A stretch of 13,390 bases of DNA, from contig JAZUNG010000011.1 in assembly GCA_045604025.1 (NCBI GenBank), forward strand, positions 1 to 13,390, read 5' to 3'. A model generated the notes under the pieces. It searched no databases. It was not told where the DNA came from and saw nothing but the letters and a program-made list of their open reading frames with translations. This document shows, piece after piece, positions 6,196 through 13,390 of this stretch (positions are counted from its first letter, which is position 1; each line of letters starts with the position of its first letter). The DNA comes from RGIG5612 sp045604025 (GTDB lineage: Bacteria > Bacillota > Clostridia > Lachnospirales > Lachnospiraceae). The position numbers and the translations under genes are program-made.

Positions 6196-7635
6196 ATGGC
6201 TAAAGAGAAAAAATTCGTTGAAGATATAACACCCATGAATGAGGATTTCGCTCAGTGGTATACAGATGTAGTCAAGAAGGCAGAGCTGATGCGCTACTCC
6301 AGCGTTAAGGGCTGCATGATGATCCTGCCTGCAGGTTATGCTATCTGGGAGAATATCCAGAAACAGCTGGACAGCATGTTCAAGGCAACAGGTGTGGAAA
6401 ATGTATATATGCCCATGTTTATTCCTGAGAGCCTGCTGAACAAGGAAAAGGATCATGTAGAAGGATTCGCACCCGAGGTGGCATGGGTTACCCAGGGTGG
6501 TCTGGAGCAGCTTGATGAGAGGCTGTGCGTACGTCCTACATCCGAAACTCTGTTCTGCGAGCTGTACAGCAATATCATTCAGTCTTACAGAGACCTTCCG
6601 AAGGTATACAATCAGTGGTGTTCAGTAGTACGCTGGGAGAAGACTACCAGACCTTTCCTGCGTTCATCTGAGTTCCTGTGGCAGGAAGGGCATACCGCCC
6701 ATGCCACTGCCGAAGAGGCACAGGAGAGAACCATACAGATGCTGAATGTCTATGCAGATCTGTGCGAGAACTATCTGGCCATCCCTCTGATCAAGGGCAG
6801 AAAGACCGACAAGGAGAAGTTCGCCGGAGCAGAGGAAACCTATACCATCGAGGCTCTGATGCATGACGGCAAGGCTCTGCAGTCCGGAACCAGCCACAAC
6901 TTCGGTGACGGATTTGCCAAGGCCTTCGGCATTCAGTTTACCGATAAGGACAACAAACTCTCATATGTACATCAGACATCATGGGGCCTGTCCACCAGAA
7001 CTATCGGTGCCATCATCATGGTTCACGGAGATGATTCCGGTCTGGTACTGCCTCCCAAGATCGCTCCTGTACAGGTAATGGTCATCCCTATCGCACAGCA
7101 CAAGGAAGGCGTTCTGGACAAGGCACGCGAGCTGACTGACAGGATTGCAGCATGCGGTATCAGCGTCAGACTGGACGATTCTGACAAGTCACCCGGATGG
7201 AAGTTCTCCGATCAGGAGATCAGAGGCATTCCTTTCCGTGTGGAGATAGGACCCAAGGATATTGAGGCCGGCAAGGCTGTGATCGTCAGACGTGACACCA
7301 GAGAGAAGATCGAGGTTTCACTGGATGAGATCACAGAGCGTCTGCCTGAACTGATCGAGACCATGCAGCAGGATATGTTCGACCGTGCAAAGAAGCATAT
7401 GGAAGAGCATACATACGAGGCTGTAACCTATGATGAGTTCAAAGATCTGATCGCAAACAAGCCGGGTTTTGTAAAGGCTATGTGGTGCGGTGATGAGGCC
7501 TGCGAGCTGAAGATCAAGGAAGACACCACTGCCACATCCAGATGCATGCCTTTTGAGCAGGAGCATCTGGCTGACACATGTGTCTGCTGCGGCAAGCCTG
7601 CACAGACCATGGTTTACTGGGGCAAGGCATATTAA
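6196..7635 (+). CDS. proS: Prolyl-tRNA synthetase, archaeal/eukaryotic-type (ProS type 3)
   Basis: This class II aminoacyl-tRNA synthetase charges tRNA(Pro) with proline. At 479 residues it is the short form lacking the roughly 180-residue INS editing domain that sits between motifs 2 and 3 in typical bacterial ProRS. Motif 2 is seen as RWEKTTRPFLRSSEFLWQEG (146-165), motif 3 as GLSTRTIGAIIMVHGDDSG (264-282). An anticodon-binding domain follows (from about residue 288, PVQVMVIPI). The C-terminal extension carries cysteines 431, 436, 450, 462 and 464/465, consistent with the zinc-binding domain of this type, and ends in the characteristic Tyr479. The RBS AAAGAGG (6184-6190) is well spaced before ATG 6196, 18 nt after metK. 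This type is known in Clostridia and other bacteria. Without INS, clearing of misacylated tRNA would depend on a separate editing protein. Confidence 0.97.
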   Translation: MAKEKKFVEDITPMNEDFAQWYTDVVKKAELMRYSSVKGCMMILPAGYAIWENIQKQLDSMFKATGVENVYMPMFIPESLLNKEKDHVEGFAPEVAWVTQGGLEQLDERLCVRPTSETLFCELYSNIIQSYRDLPKVYNQWCSVVRWEKTTRPFLRSSEFLWQEGHTAHATAEEAQERTIQMLNVYADLCENYLAIPLIKGRKTDKEKFAGAEETYTIEALMHDGKALQSGTSHNFGDGFAKAFGIQFTDKDNKLSYVHQTSWGLSTRTIGAIIMVHGDDSGLVLPPKIAPVQVMVIPIAQHKEGVLDKARELTDRIAACGISVRLDDSDKSPGWKFSDQEIRGIPFRVEIGPKDIEAGKAVIVRRDTREKIEVSLDEITERLPELIETMQQDMFDRAKKHMEEHTYEAVTYDEFKDLIANKPGFVKAMWCGDEACELKIKEDTTATSRCMPFEQEHLADTCVCCGKPAQTMVYWGKAY

Positions 7636-7646
7636 TTCAGGTAAAA

Positions 7647-8969
7647 ATGGACTATCACATAGAAGATGATCTATCGAATACCGTTCCTGAACCGGTAAGG
7701 GAGATCCTTAAGACCATCAGGAATGCAGGATACGAAGCTTATATTGTAGGCGGTTGTGTCCGCGATATTCTGCTGAAAAGAGAACCGGGGGACTGGGATA
7801 TCACTACCTCAGCCCTCCCGGAAGTTATAAAGAGTCTGTTTGCTGCGACCGCAGATACCGGCATCCAGCATGGCACTGTCATGGTGCTGATGAAAGGATG
7901 CGGCTATGAGGTCACCACATACAGGATCGACGGCGAATATACAGATGGCCGCCATCCTGAATCTGTCACGTTCACTCCGTCTCTGGAGGAAGATCTGAAA
8001 AGAAGAGATTTTACCATAAACGCGTTTGCCTATGATCCTGAAACAGGTATCGTAGATCTGTTTGACGGGCTCGCTGACTTGAAGGCAGGTATCATCCGTG
8101 CGGTCGGAGATCCTTACCAGAGGTTCGCAGAGGATGCCCTGAGGATCATGAGGGCTGTCAGGTTCGCCGCACAGCTGTCATTTGACATAGAAGACGATAC
8201 CATGGATGCGATTTCGTCATTTGCAGGCAAGCTGGCACTGGTCAGCGCGGAACGCATCAGGGTGGAGTTTGAAAAGACTCTGTATTCAGACAATCCCGGT
8301 CATGTAAATATGTACAGAGAGCTGGGGCTTTCAGAATATATCGTACCGGAAGTTTCTGATAAATGCTTTATGGATGAGTCACTGGCTGTGTATGACAGAC
8401 TGAAGGAAAAAGAGAGTGGTGCACAGCACGGAGAGCTGTCGGAGCATGAACAGGTACTCAGGTTGGCGGCATTCTTCGGAGGACTGTCGGATACAGAGTG
8501 TGCCGGGGCAATGCGTGCTATGACATTTGATAACCGCAGGAGGGACCTGGTGTGCAGCATCTTGAAATACCATGAGGAAGTTACGGCAGGTATCCGGGCC
8601 GTTCAGGTGGAATATATAAAAGAAAGCAGCGAAGAGCCTGGTGATAAACATATCCCGGCAGGGAACATACGCCGGAAGATAAAAACCGATCTGAGACATA
8701 TGGGAACCGAGTGTTACGAATTGTGTCTGGGTTATAACGAGGCCTGCGGACTGGATATGTCGGTGCTTCGCTCGCATTTAGACGATATACTGGCAGACGG
8801 TGAGGCATTTGCCATATCGATGCTGGATATAAGCGGGAACGACCTGATCACGGCAGGAGTACCGGAGGGCAGGGCCATCGGTGATACGCTGAACCGCCTG
8901 CTGGATGCCGTGATAGAGGATCCGTCACTGAATGTAAAAGAAAAATTAATGGAAACAGTTAATCATTGA
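7647..8969 (+). CDS. cca: CCA tRNA nucleotidyltransferase (class II poly(A) polymerase family)
   Basis: This family adds or repairs the 3'-CCA end of tRNAs without a template. The start chosen is ATG 7647, just after proS, giving 440 residues; a longer in-frame start at 7578 would overlap proS by 58 nt and lacks support. Visible features are VGGCVRD (Gly35-Gly36, Arg39-Asp40), the catalytic DWD at 49-51, RRDFTINAFAYDP at 119-131 and RFAEDALRIMRAVRF at 159-173, with the nucleotide-selecting EDxxR. The C-terminal DISGNDLITAGVPEGRAIG matches the usual tail of these enzymes. The middle HD-type motif expected near residues 272-282 (LLHD in relatives) reads AAFFGGL here, so that metal site is absent. 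The Shine-Dalgarno is weak (AGGT at 7639-7642). Poly(A) polymerase activity cannot be excluded by sequence alone, but CCA addition is most likely. Confidence 0.93.
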   Translation: MDYHIEDDLSNTVPEPVREILKTIRNAGYEAYIVGGCVRDILLKREPGDWDITTSALPEVIKSLFAATADTGIQHGTVMVLMKGCGYEVTTYRIDGEYTDGRHPESVTFTPSLEEDLKRRDFTINAFAYDPETGIVDLFDGLADLKAGIIRAVGDPYQRFAEDALRIMRAVRFAAQLSFDIEDDTMDAISSFAGKLALVSAERIRVEFEKTLYSDNPGHVNMYRELGLSEYIVPEVSDKCFMDESLAVYDRLKEKESGAQHGELSEHEQVLRLAAFFGGLSDTECAGAMRAMTFDNRRRDLVCSILKYHEEVTAGIRAVQVEYIKESSEEPGDKHIPAGNIRRKIKTDLRHMGTECYELCLGYNEACGLDMSVLRSHLDDILADGEAFAISMLDISGNDLITAGVPEGRAIGDTLNRLLDAVIEDPSLNVKEKLMETVNH

Positions 8970-8990
8970 TCATATAAAAAGGAGAACCAA

Positions 8991-10673
8991 ATGAACGCTG
9001 AAGATGTTTATAAACAATGGCTTGCAGATCCCGGGATCGACGCGGAAACAAAAGCTGAACTGGAAGCTATCGCTGGTGACGCCGCAGAGATCGAGGATCG
9101 CTTCTATCAGGATCTGGAATTCGGAACCGCCGGACTCAGAGGAGTGATCGGAGCCGGCACAAACCGTATGAACAGATACACGGTATCACGCGCAACCAAA
9201 GGCCTGGCTGATTATATCCTGAGACAGGAAGGCGGGGCCGAAAGAGGAGTTGCCATTGCTTATGATTCCAGGCATATGTCACCGGAATTTGCGGATATAG
9301 CTGCAGGTGTGCTCAACGCACAGGGCATACGCGCATATGTATTTGAGGCATTAAGACCTACACCGGAGCTGTCATTTGCGGTCAGAGAGCTGCATACAAT
9401 CGCCGGTATCAATGTAACTGCCAGCCACAATCCCGCAGAGTACAACGGATACAAGGTATACTGGGAGGACGGCGCGCAGGTAACACCCCCTCATGACACA
9501 GGTATCATGGACTGCGTGGCAGCTGTAGAGAGCCTGACCGGGATCCCCGAGATGCCGAAGGAAGAGGCTATGGAAAAGGGTCTGTATATTCCGATGGGCA
9601 AGGATATGGATGACAGATATGTTGAACGTATCCTGGAGATCGTTCAGGAAGAGGATGCTATTGCGGAGGTCGCTGACGACCTGAAGATAGTTTATACGCC
9701 CCTTCACGGAACAGGTATCGTGATCATCCCCGGTGCTTTGGAAGATGCAGGTTTCAAGAACGTATATATTGTAAAAGAACAGCAGGTTCCGGACGGAGAC
9801 TTCCCTACGGTGGATTATCCCAATCCCGAGATGCCTGAGGCATTTGAACTGGCAGAGGCTCTGGCACGCGAAGTAGGAGCAGACATCGCTCTGGCAACTG
9901 ACCCGGATGCAGACCGTATCGGTGTATATGTCAGGGACAAAGAAGGCAATTATCACAGCCTGGACGGCAATATCATCGGCAGCGTACTGTGTGCATTTGA
10001 ACTGTCCACATGCGCAGCCAGAGGCGGTATACCTGAGGATGGCTATGTGATCAGATCAATCGTTTCTTCGAGAATGATCGAGGCAATCGCTGAAGATTAT
10101 GGAGTGGAGTGTCTGAGCGTCCTCACAGGATTCAAGAATATCGGAAAGGCTATCCTGGAAAGAGAAGAAAAGGGCAGAGGTACATTCCTGTTCGGATATG
10201 AAGAGAGCTACGGATACCTGGAAGGCGACTATGTCAGGGACAAGGATGCCTGCGGCACGGCACTGGCTCTGTGCGATATGTGCGCGTACTACAAGTCATT
10301 TGGCATGACCCCGTGGGAGGCGGTTGAGGCTCTCTATGAGAAATATGGATACTACAGAGAACTCACTATCTCGATCACCAAGAAGGGCAAGAGCGGTATG
10401 GAAGAGATCAGGGCAGATATGGAAGCTCTGAGAAATGATCCTCCTGGCCGGTTCGGAGGATTCAGTGTGGTCAAGGTAACGGACTATAATGACCCTGCTC
10501 AGACCGGTATGCCGAAGTCCAACGTGCTGATCTTTGATCTGGAAAACGGATGGGTTGCAGTCAGACCGTCGGGTACAGAGCCCAAGATCAAGTACTATAT
10601 CGGAGTCAAGGCTGACAGTGAAGAGGCCGCTCAGGATATGATAGAGAAGATCGGGGCTGAGATCCAGAAATGA
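8991..10673 (+). CDS. pgcA: Phospho-sugar mutase (alpha-phosphoglucomutase/phosphomannomutase family)
   Basis: This enzyme of the alpha-D-phosphohexomutase superfamily interconverts hexose 1- and 6-phosphates, most likely glucose, feeding UDP-glucose, wall polymer and glycolipid synthesis. At 560 residues it matches the PgcA-type branch. Hallmarks in order are GTAGLRG (45-51), the phosphoserine loop TASHNP with catalytic Ser145, the Mg-binding DPDADR (304-309), the sugar-specificity loop GYEESYG (402-408) and the phosphate-binding RPSGTEPK (525-532). A strong ribosome binding site, AAAAAGGAG (8976-8984), precedes ATG 8991, 21 nt after cca. It is the last gene of the operon, with a terminator 18 nt beyond its stop. 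Whether glucose or mannose is preferred cannot be read with certainty; similarity of the N-terminal region to B. subtilis PgcA favours glucose. Confidence 0.94.
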   Translation: MNAEDVYKQWLADPGIDAETKAELEAIAGDAAEIEDRFYQDLEFGTAGLRGVIGAGTNRMNRYTVSRATKGLADYILRQEGGAERGVAIAYDSRHMSPEFADIAAGVLNAQGIRAYVFEALRPTPELSFAVRELHTIAGINVTASHNPAEYNGYKVYWEDGAQVTPPHDTGIMDCVAAVESLTGIPEMPKEEAMEKGLYIPMGKDMDDRYVERILEIVQEEDAIAEVADDLKIVYTPLHGTGIVIIPGALEDAGFKNVYIVKEQQVPDGDFPTVDYPNPEMPEAFELAEALAREVGADIALATDPDADRIGVYVRDKEGNYHSLDGNIIGSVLCAFELSTCAARGGIPEDGYVIRSIVSSRMIEAIAEDYGVECLSVLTGFKNIGKAILEREEKGRGTFLFGYEESYGYLEGDYVRDKDACGTALALCDMCAYYKSFGMTPWEAVEALYEKYGYYRELTISITKKGKSGMEEIRADMEALRNDPPGRFGGFSVVKVTDYNDPAQTGMPKSNVLIFDLENGWVAVRPSGTEPKIKYYIGVKADSEEAAQDMIEKIGAEIQK

Positions 10674-10690
10674 TCATATAATTGTGTTTG

Positions 10691-10722
10691 AAAAGAGAGC
10701 TGAGGTGTCAGCTCTCTTTTTT
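10691..10722 (+). terminator. Rho-independent terminator of the murA operon
   Basis: A perfect 13-bp stem, AAAAGAGAGCTGA (10691-10703) with TCAGCTCTCTTTT (10708-10720), has a GGTG tetraloop and a run of six T (10717-10722). It sits 18 nt after the phospho-sugar mutase stop and separates the housekeeping operon from the secreted-protein gene. Confidence 0.95.
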
Positions 10723-10944
10723 CGTAGGAATAGTTTCAATTATGTTGTCCAGTATTTGAATTAATACGCGCAATTCGAGATTTCGAACATTCGTAAAAAT
10801 GGCTGATTAACAGGAATTAATAATAAACTCATATCAGAAAATGTTTACCTGTTTATATATTGTTAATTTTCTACGTAGAAAATAACAGGTAAAATAAACG
10901 CATGTAACAGGGGGGCCTGTTAAATAAAAAAAAGGAGAGGAAAA
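10723..10944 (+). promoter_or_regulatory. AT-rich intergenic control region with AACAGG elements and palindrome
   Basis: This region holds no gene. TAACAGG occurs directly at 10808-10814, 10883-10889 and 10905-10911, and inverted as ACCTGTTT at 10847-10854 and CCTGTTA at 10916-10922. The perfect 18-bp palindrome ATTTTCTACGTAGAAAAT covers 10866-10883. TTTACCTGTT (10844-10853) and AACAGGTAAA (10884-10893) form a 10-bp inverted repeat around it. TAACAGG-GGGG-CCTGTTA (10905-10922) can form a 7-bp hairpin just before the ribosome binding site AAGGAG (10932-10937). A weak promoter candidate is TTTTCT (10867-10872), 17 nt, TAAAAT (10890-10895), with a start near 10902; no strong promoter is visible. 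The pattern suggests a multi-site operator. Confidence 0.55.
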
Positions 10945-13390
10945 ATGAAACTTTTTAAACGAATTTGGGCATTTGTCCTGGTTGCCGTTTTAGTCATTTC
11001 CATGCTTCCTGCAACGCTGACACAAGCTGCGTTGTATGAAGGATTGCAGTGGCAGGGCGACGACCTGGTATATGTCAAGGAAAATCCGGCAGTCCCGATG
11101 GGCAGTGTTGCGGTCCATTCAATAAACTCAGCCGGAAAAACAAACGATTACACATCAACATATACTATTGAAGATGAAAAAGTAATCGTAATGGATGCTC
11201 TCGACAAGTCGATGAACCAGACCAGAGACTGGATCGGCAATACTGAATCCAGTTACAGGTTTATCATCACAGATAACGTAACTGTTATCGAGGGCAAAGA
11301 AGTTACCTATGAAGAGGGCGAGAAACCTATCGAGCCGCTTGTATCAGCAGATGAGGGCATTGACCATACTGCAACTCTTGAAGCTGATGCAAAGGCAGTT
11401 GAACCAGGCGAATACACATACCGTGAAAATGCAAGAGGCACAGTTTGGACTATCACACTTGGCGAGCTTGTTGAGCCCTCCGAAGGCGATGAAAATTATA
11501 CGATCGTAACAACCAAGAATGGTTTTGTTGAATTCGAAGGCGTTAAATATCTGGTAGTTAACGGTTATGTAGATTTTACTGCCAATGGTTTATATGAAGA
11601 TCCGGAAGACGGCGCTAAAACAAAACCTAAATACATGGTTATCGATGGCGTGATGCATTCGGACGGACTCGAGATATTCGAGTTTGAAGGCGTCAGCTAC
11701 TATCTCAGCTATGGTAAATTCAACGAGAGCTTTACAGGATTCGTTACATTCGATGATGTTATCTATTACGTAGTAGAAGGTATTGTTGCTGATGAGACAA
11801 CAGGTGTTGTTGAGAATCTGGCTGCTCCTGGATCATATTACTATGTCGTTGATGGCGTTGTTGATACCACCTGTAATGAAACAGTTACCGAAAATGATGA
11901 AACTTTCGAGTTCACTGATGGTATATGCGTCAAGAATACAGAAACACCTCATGTAGTTATTACATGCTCTGACAGACATGACAATACAGAGACCCTTCAG
12001 AACATCCTTAAGGCAATGCCTTCAGAGCCTGCACCTGAGGCAGCTATCCATAACGGTGACGCAGTTAACTCAGGAGCATTCAAATTCGCTGATATCACAG
12101 CAGAATTTGCTGAGATCTTCCCTGAGCTGGACGGTAAGGTATTCTATTCATACGGAAGCCATGATTCAGGAGCAGAAGAGTATGATGACATAGAGCCTGA
12201 AGGCGTTATGTATGAGACGGATGATTACATCTTCTATGACATCTCCATGAATACAATGGAGGATGCTGATAAGGCGGTAGAAGGCGCAGCAGCATTCACA
12301 GAAGCTGCAGCAGACTTCGATACCAGCAAGGTTCTGTTTGTTGCGTCCCATATGCCGCTCCATACCAGACGTAGTGACAATGTAGGTGCTGCTACATGGT
12401 TTGCAGCTATCAATGCAGTAGCCGAGAACATGGATACTATCGTTCTGTGGTCACACAATCACACAGGCGAGACTAATGCTGATACTCAGAACTATCTGAG
12501 AATGCCCGGCGAGTCAATGACTCCTCAGGGAGGCAAAAAAACTCAAGCTAAATTCATGTATGCAAATGCCGGCTACATTATCGTTGGCTATATGACCCAG
12601 TGGACTATCACTGACAGTACCATCACAATTCAGCGTTATGATGAGGATGGCGCTGTAGATTTTCACGATGGTGTTACATATCCTGTAGTATACAACCGTA
12701 AAGCAGCCGCACTCGTTGCAGGTGATATCAACCACAACGAGGCTGGAGACGGAGAGTCTACCGGCGGCGGTGGCGGCGCTGGATTTGACAATGTAGAGTC
12801 ATACATCACAGCTTCAGAGATCGCAGCTGCCAAACTTGAGGCTAATGCAGGTCCCGGCACATATACATTTGCAGAAGAAAAGAATGCTTCAACTATATTC
12901 ACATGGAACATCACTCTTAATGAGGACGGAACATATGATGTAGAAGAGATCAGAGGATCATTCGGAACCAGCTATTTCCATGGTGAATCCTGGTCTGCAG
13001 AGGGCACATTCGTAACACTGGGACCTAACAACGCTGACTCCAGAAAGGGCGGCTGGTTTGATCCCACAGGTCTCTACATGATAGTTTATCCTGAGACCAT
13101 GACATTCCTGCCTTCACTGACAGCCGAAGGCCTTCCGGATGCAGAGACCAAAACTGGCTGGGTTCAGGAAGATGGAAAATGGTTCTACTATGATGAAGAT
13201 GGCAATATGACAACCGGATGGCAGCAGGATGGAAATGCTTGGTATTATCTGGGCGAAGATGGATCTATGACAACCGAATGGCAGAAGGTTGATAACCTGT
13301 GGTATTATTTCAATCCAGCTGGATCCATGGTGACTGGATGGAAGCAGATTAATAATGTCTGGTATTATTTCAATCCAGGTGGATCCATGG
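10945..13390 (+). CDS. Secreted calcineurin-like phosphoesterase with cell-wall-binding repeats (partial, open at right edge)
   Basis: The frame is open from ATG 10945 (RBS AAGGAG, 7 nt spacer) to the window end, 815 residues with no stop. A signal peptide covers residues 1 to about 28 (MKLFKR, hydrophobic core, cleavage near TQA-ALY). Residues 142-172 form a short beta-type segment. Residues 193-309 carry degenerate repeats of the form FEGVxYYxVxGxVxxxxTG, resembling Gly/aromatic wall-binding repeats. The phosphoesterase domain (about 335-590) shows DRH (343-345), NGD (370-372), GSHD (404-407), SH (468-469) and SHNH (503-506), matching the calcineurin-like metal-site order with Ser in place of the usual Asn of GNH. 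A Gly-rich linker (606-613) leads to a second, longer beta-type domain (620-725). Four 20-residue choline/cell-wall-binding repeats begin at about 737. It is probably attached non-covalently to the cell surface. The substrate is unknown; nucleotide, phosphoester or teichoic-acid hydrolysis are all possible. Confidence 0.88.
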   Translation, partial: MKLFKRIWAFVLVAVLVISMLPATLTQAALYEGLQWQGDDLVYVKENPAVPMGSVAVHSINSAGKTNDYTSTYTIEDEKVIVMDALDKSMNQTRDWIGNTESSYRFIITDNVTVIEGKEVTYEEGEKPIEPLVSADEGIDHTATLEADAKAVEPGEYTYRENARGTVWTITLGELVEPSEGDENYTIVTTKNGFVEFEGVKYLVVNGYVDFTANGLYEDPEDGAKTKPKYMVIDGVMHSDGLEIFEFEGVSYYLSYGKFNESFTGFVTFDDVIYYVVEGIVADETTGVVENLAAPGSYYYVVDGVVDTTCNETVTENDETFEFTDGICVKNTETPHVVITCSDRHDNTETLQNILKAMPSEPAPEAAIHNGDAVNSGAFKFADITAEFAEIFPELDGKVFYSYGSHDSGAEEYDDIEPEGVMYETDDYIFYDISMNTMEDADKAVEGAAAFTEAAADFDTSKVLFVASHMPLHTRRSDNVGAATWFAAINAVAENMDTIVLWSHNHTGETNADTQNYLRMPGESMTPQGGKKTQAKFMYANAGYIIVGYMTQWTITDSTITIQRYDEDGAVDFHDGVTYPVVYNRKAAALVAGDINHNEAGDGESTGGGGGAGFDNVESYITASEIAAAKLEANAGPGTYTFAEEKNASTIFTWNITLNEDGTYDVEEIRGSFGTSYFHGESWSAEGTFVTLGPNNADSRKGGWFDPTGLYMIVYPETMTFLPSLTAEGLPDAETKTGWVQEDGKWFYYDEDGNMTTGWQQDGNAWYYLGEDGSMTTEWQKVDNLWYYFNPAGSMVTGWKQINNVWYYFNPGGSM
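13141..13390 (+). repeat. 60-bp tandem coding repeats (cell-wall-binding repeats)
   Basis: Four in-phase 60-nt units encode 20-residue repeats of the pattern GWxxxxxxWYYFxxxGSMxT. The last two copies are nearly identical in DNA: 13300-13330 and 13360-13390 differ at a single base (13319 versus 13379), while the earlier units have diverged more. The array continues past the window. Such arrays bind choline-decorated teichoic acid or other wall glycans in known families; the ligand here is not known. Confidence 0.9.

Noticed and set aside
7578..7646. N-terminal extension of the CCA enzyme from ATG 7578
   Set aside because: It would overlap the conserved zinc-domain end of proS by 58 nt, and the extra residues are the proS sequence in another frame; ATG 7647 fits family length.
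10723..10944. Known riboswitch, CRISPR array or insertion-sequence remnant in the intergenic region
   Set aside because: The repeats are only 6-10 bp and irregularly spaced, there is no transposase fragment or target duplication, and no riboswitch core I recognise is present.
11309..12193. Small plus-strand open frames inside the secreted phosphoesterase gene
   Set aside because: They lie in another frame of a continuous 815-codon coding sequence with recognisable domains and have no independent support.

Overview
The window is 13.4 kb of bacterial chromosome with every gene on the + strand. Gene content and style suggest a Gram-positive member of the Bacillota, probably class Clostridia and possibly Lachnospiraceae-like. 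The evidence is strong AGGAGG-type ribosome binding sites, lipoproteins and membrane-anchored deacetylases, an archaeal-type ProRS, an MscL with a zinc-ribbon tail, and a large secreted protein with Gly-Trp-rich cell-wall-binding repeats. The taxonomic call is an inference from these traits, not a database match.

Region 1 (1-1380) holds the 3' end of an unidentified gene whose stop overlaps the start of an acidic lipoprotein gene. Next comes mscL, which appears to have its own promoter inside the end of the lipoprotein gene and a hairpin terminator behind it.

Region 2 (1498-3567) is a tandem pair of paralogous, membrane-attached polysaccharide (peptidoglycan) deacetylases of the PdaA/NodB type, 6 nt apart. 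Both carry an unusual TMDEG first motif.

Region 3 (3580-10722) is a housekeeping operon. A near-consensus promoter with an extended -10 at 3587-3614 leads into a short two-hairpin leader and then murA, metK, proS, cca and a phospho-sugar mutase. Gaps are 11-31 nt, and a textbook terminator lies at 10691-10722. The genes serve peptidoglycan precursor synthesis, S-adenosylmethionine supply, tRNA charging and maturation, and hexose-phosphate interconversion.

Region 4 (10723-13390) is the accessory part. A 222-nt AT-rich intergenic region carries five copies of an AACAGG element in both orientations, plus a perfect 18-bp palindrome. It precedes a secreted protein that runs off the right edge without a stop. 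That protein has a signal peptide, a first copy of a short beta-type segment, degenerate wall-binding-like repeats, a calcineurin-like phosphoesterase domain with a slightly altered metal-site motif, a Gly-rich linker, a second and longer copy of the beta-type segment, and at least four 20-residue choline/cell-wall-binding repeats.

I see no tRNA, rRNA, CRISPR array, insertion sequence or phage gene. The most novel material is the secreted phosphoesterase and its regulatory region. The rest is largely conserved core genome with some local oddities, and I do not see a clear multi-gene undescribed system.
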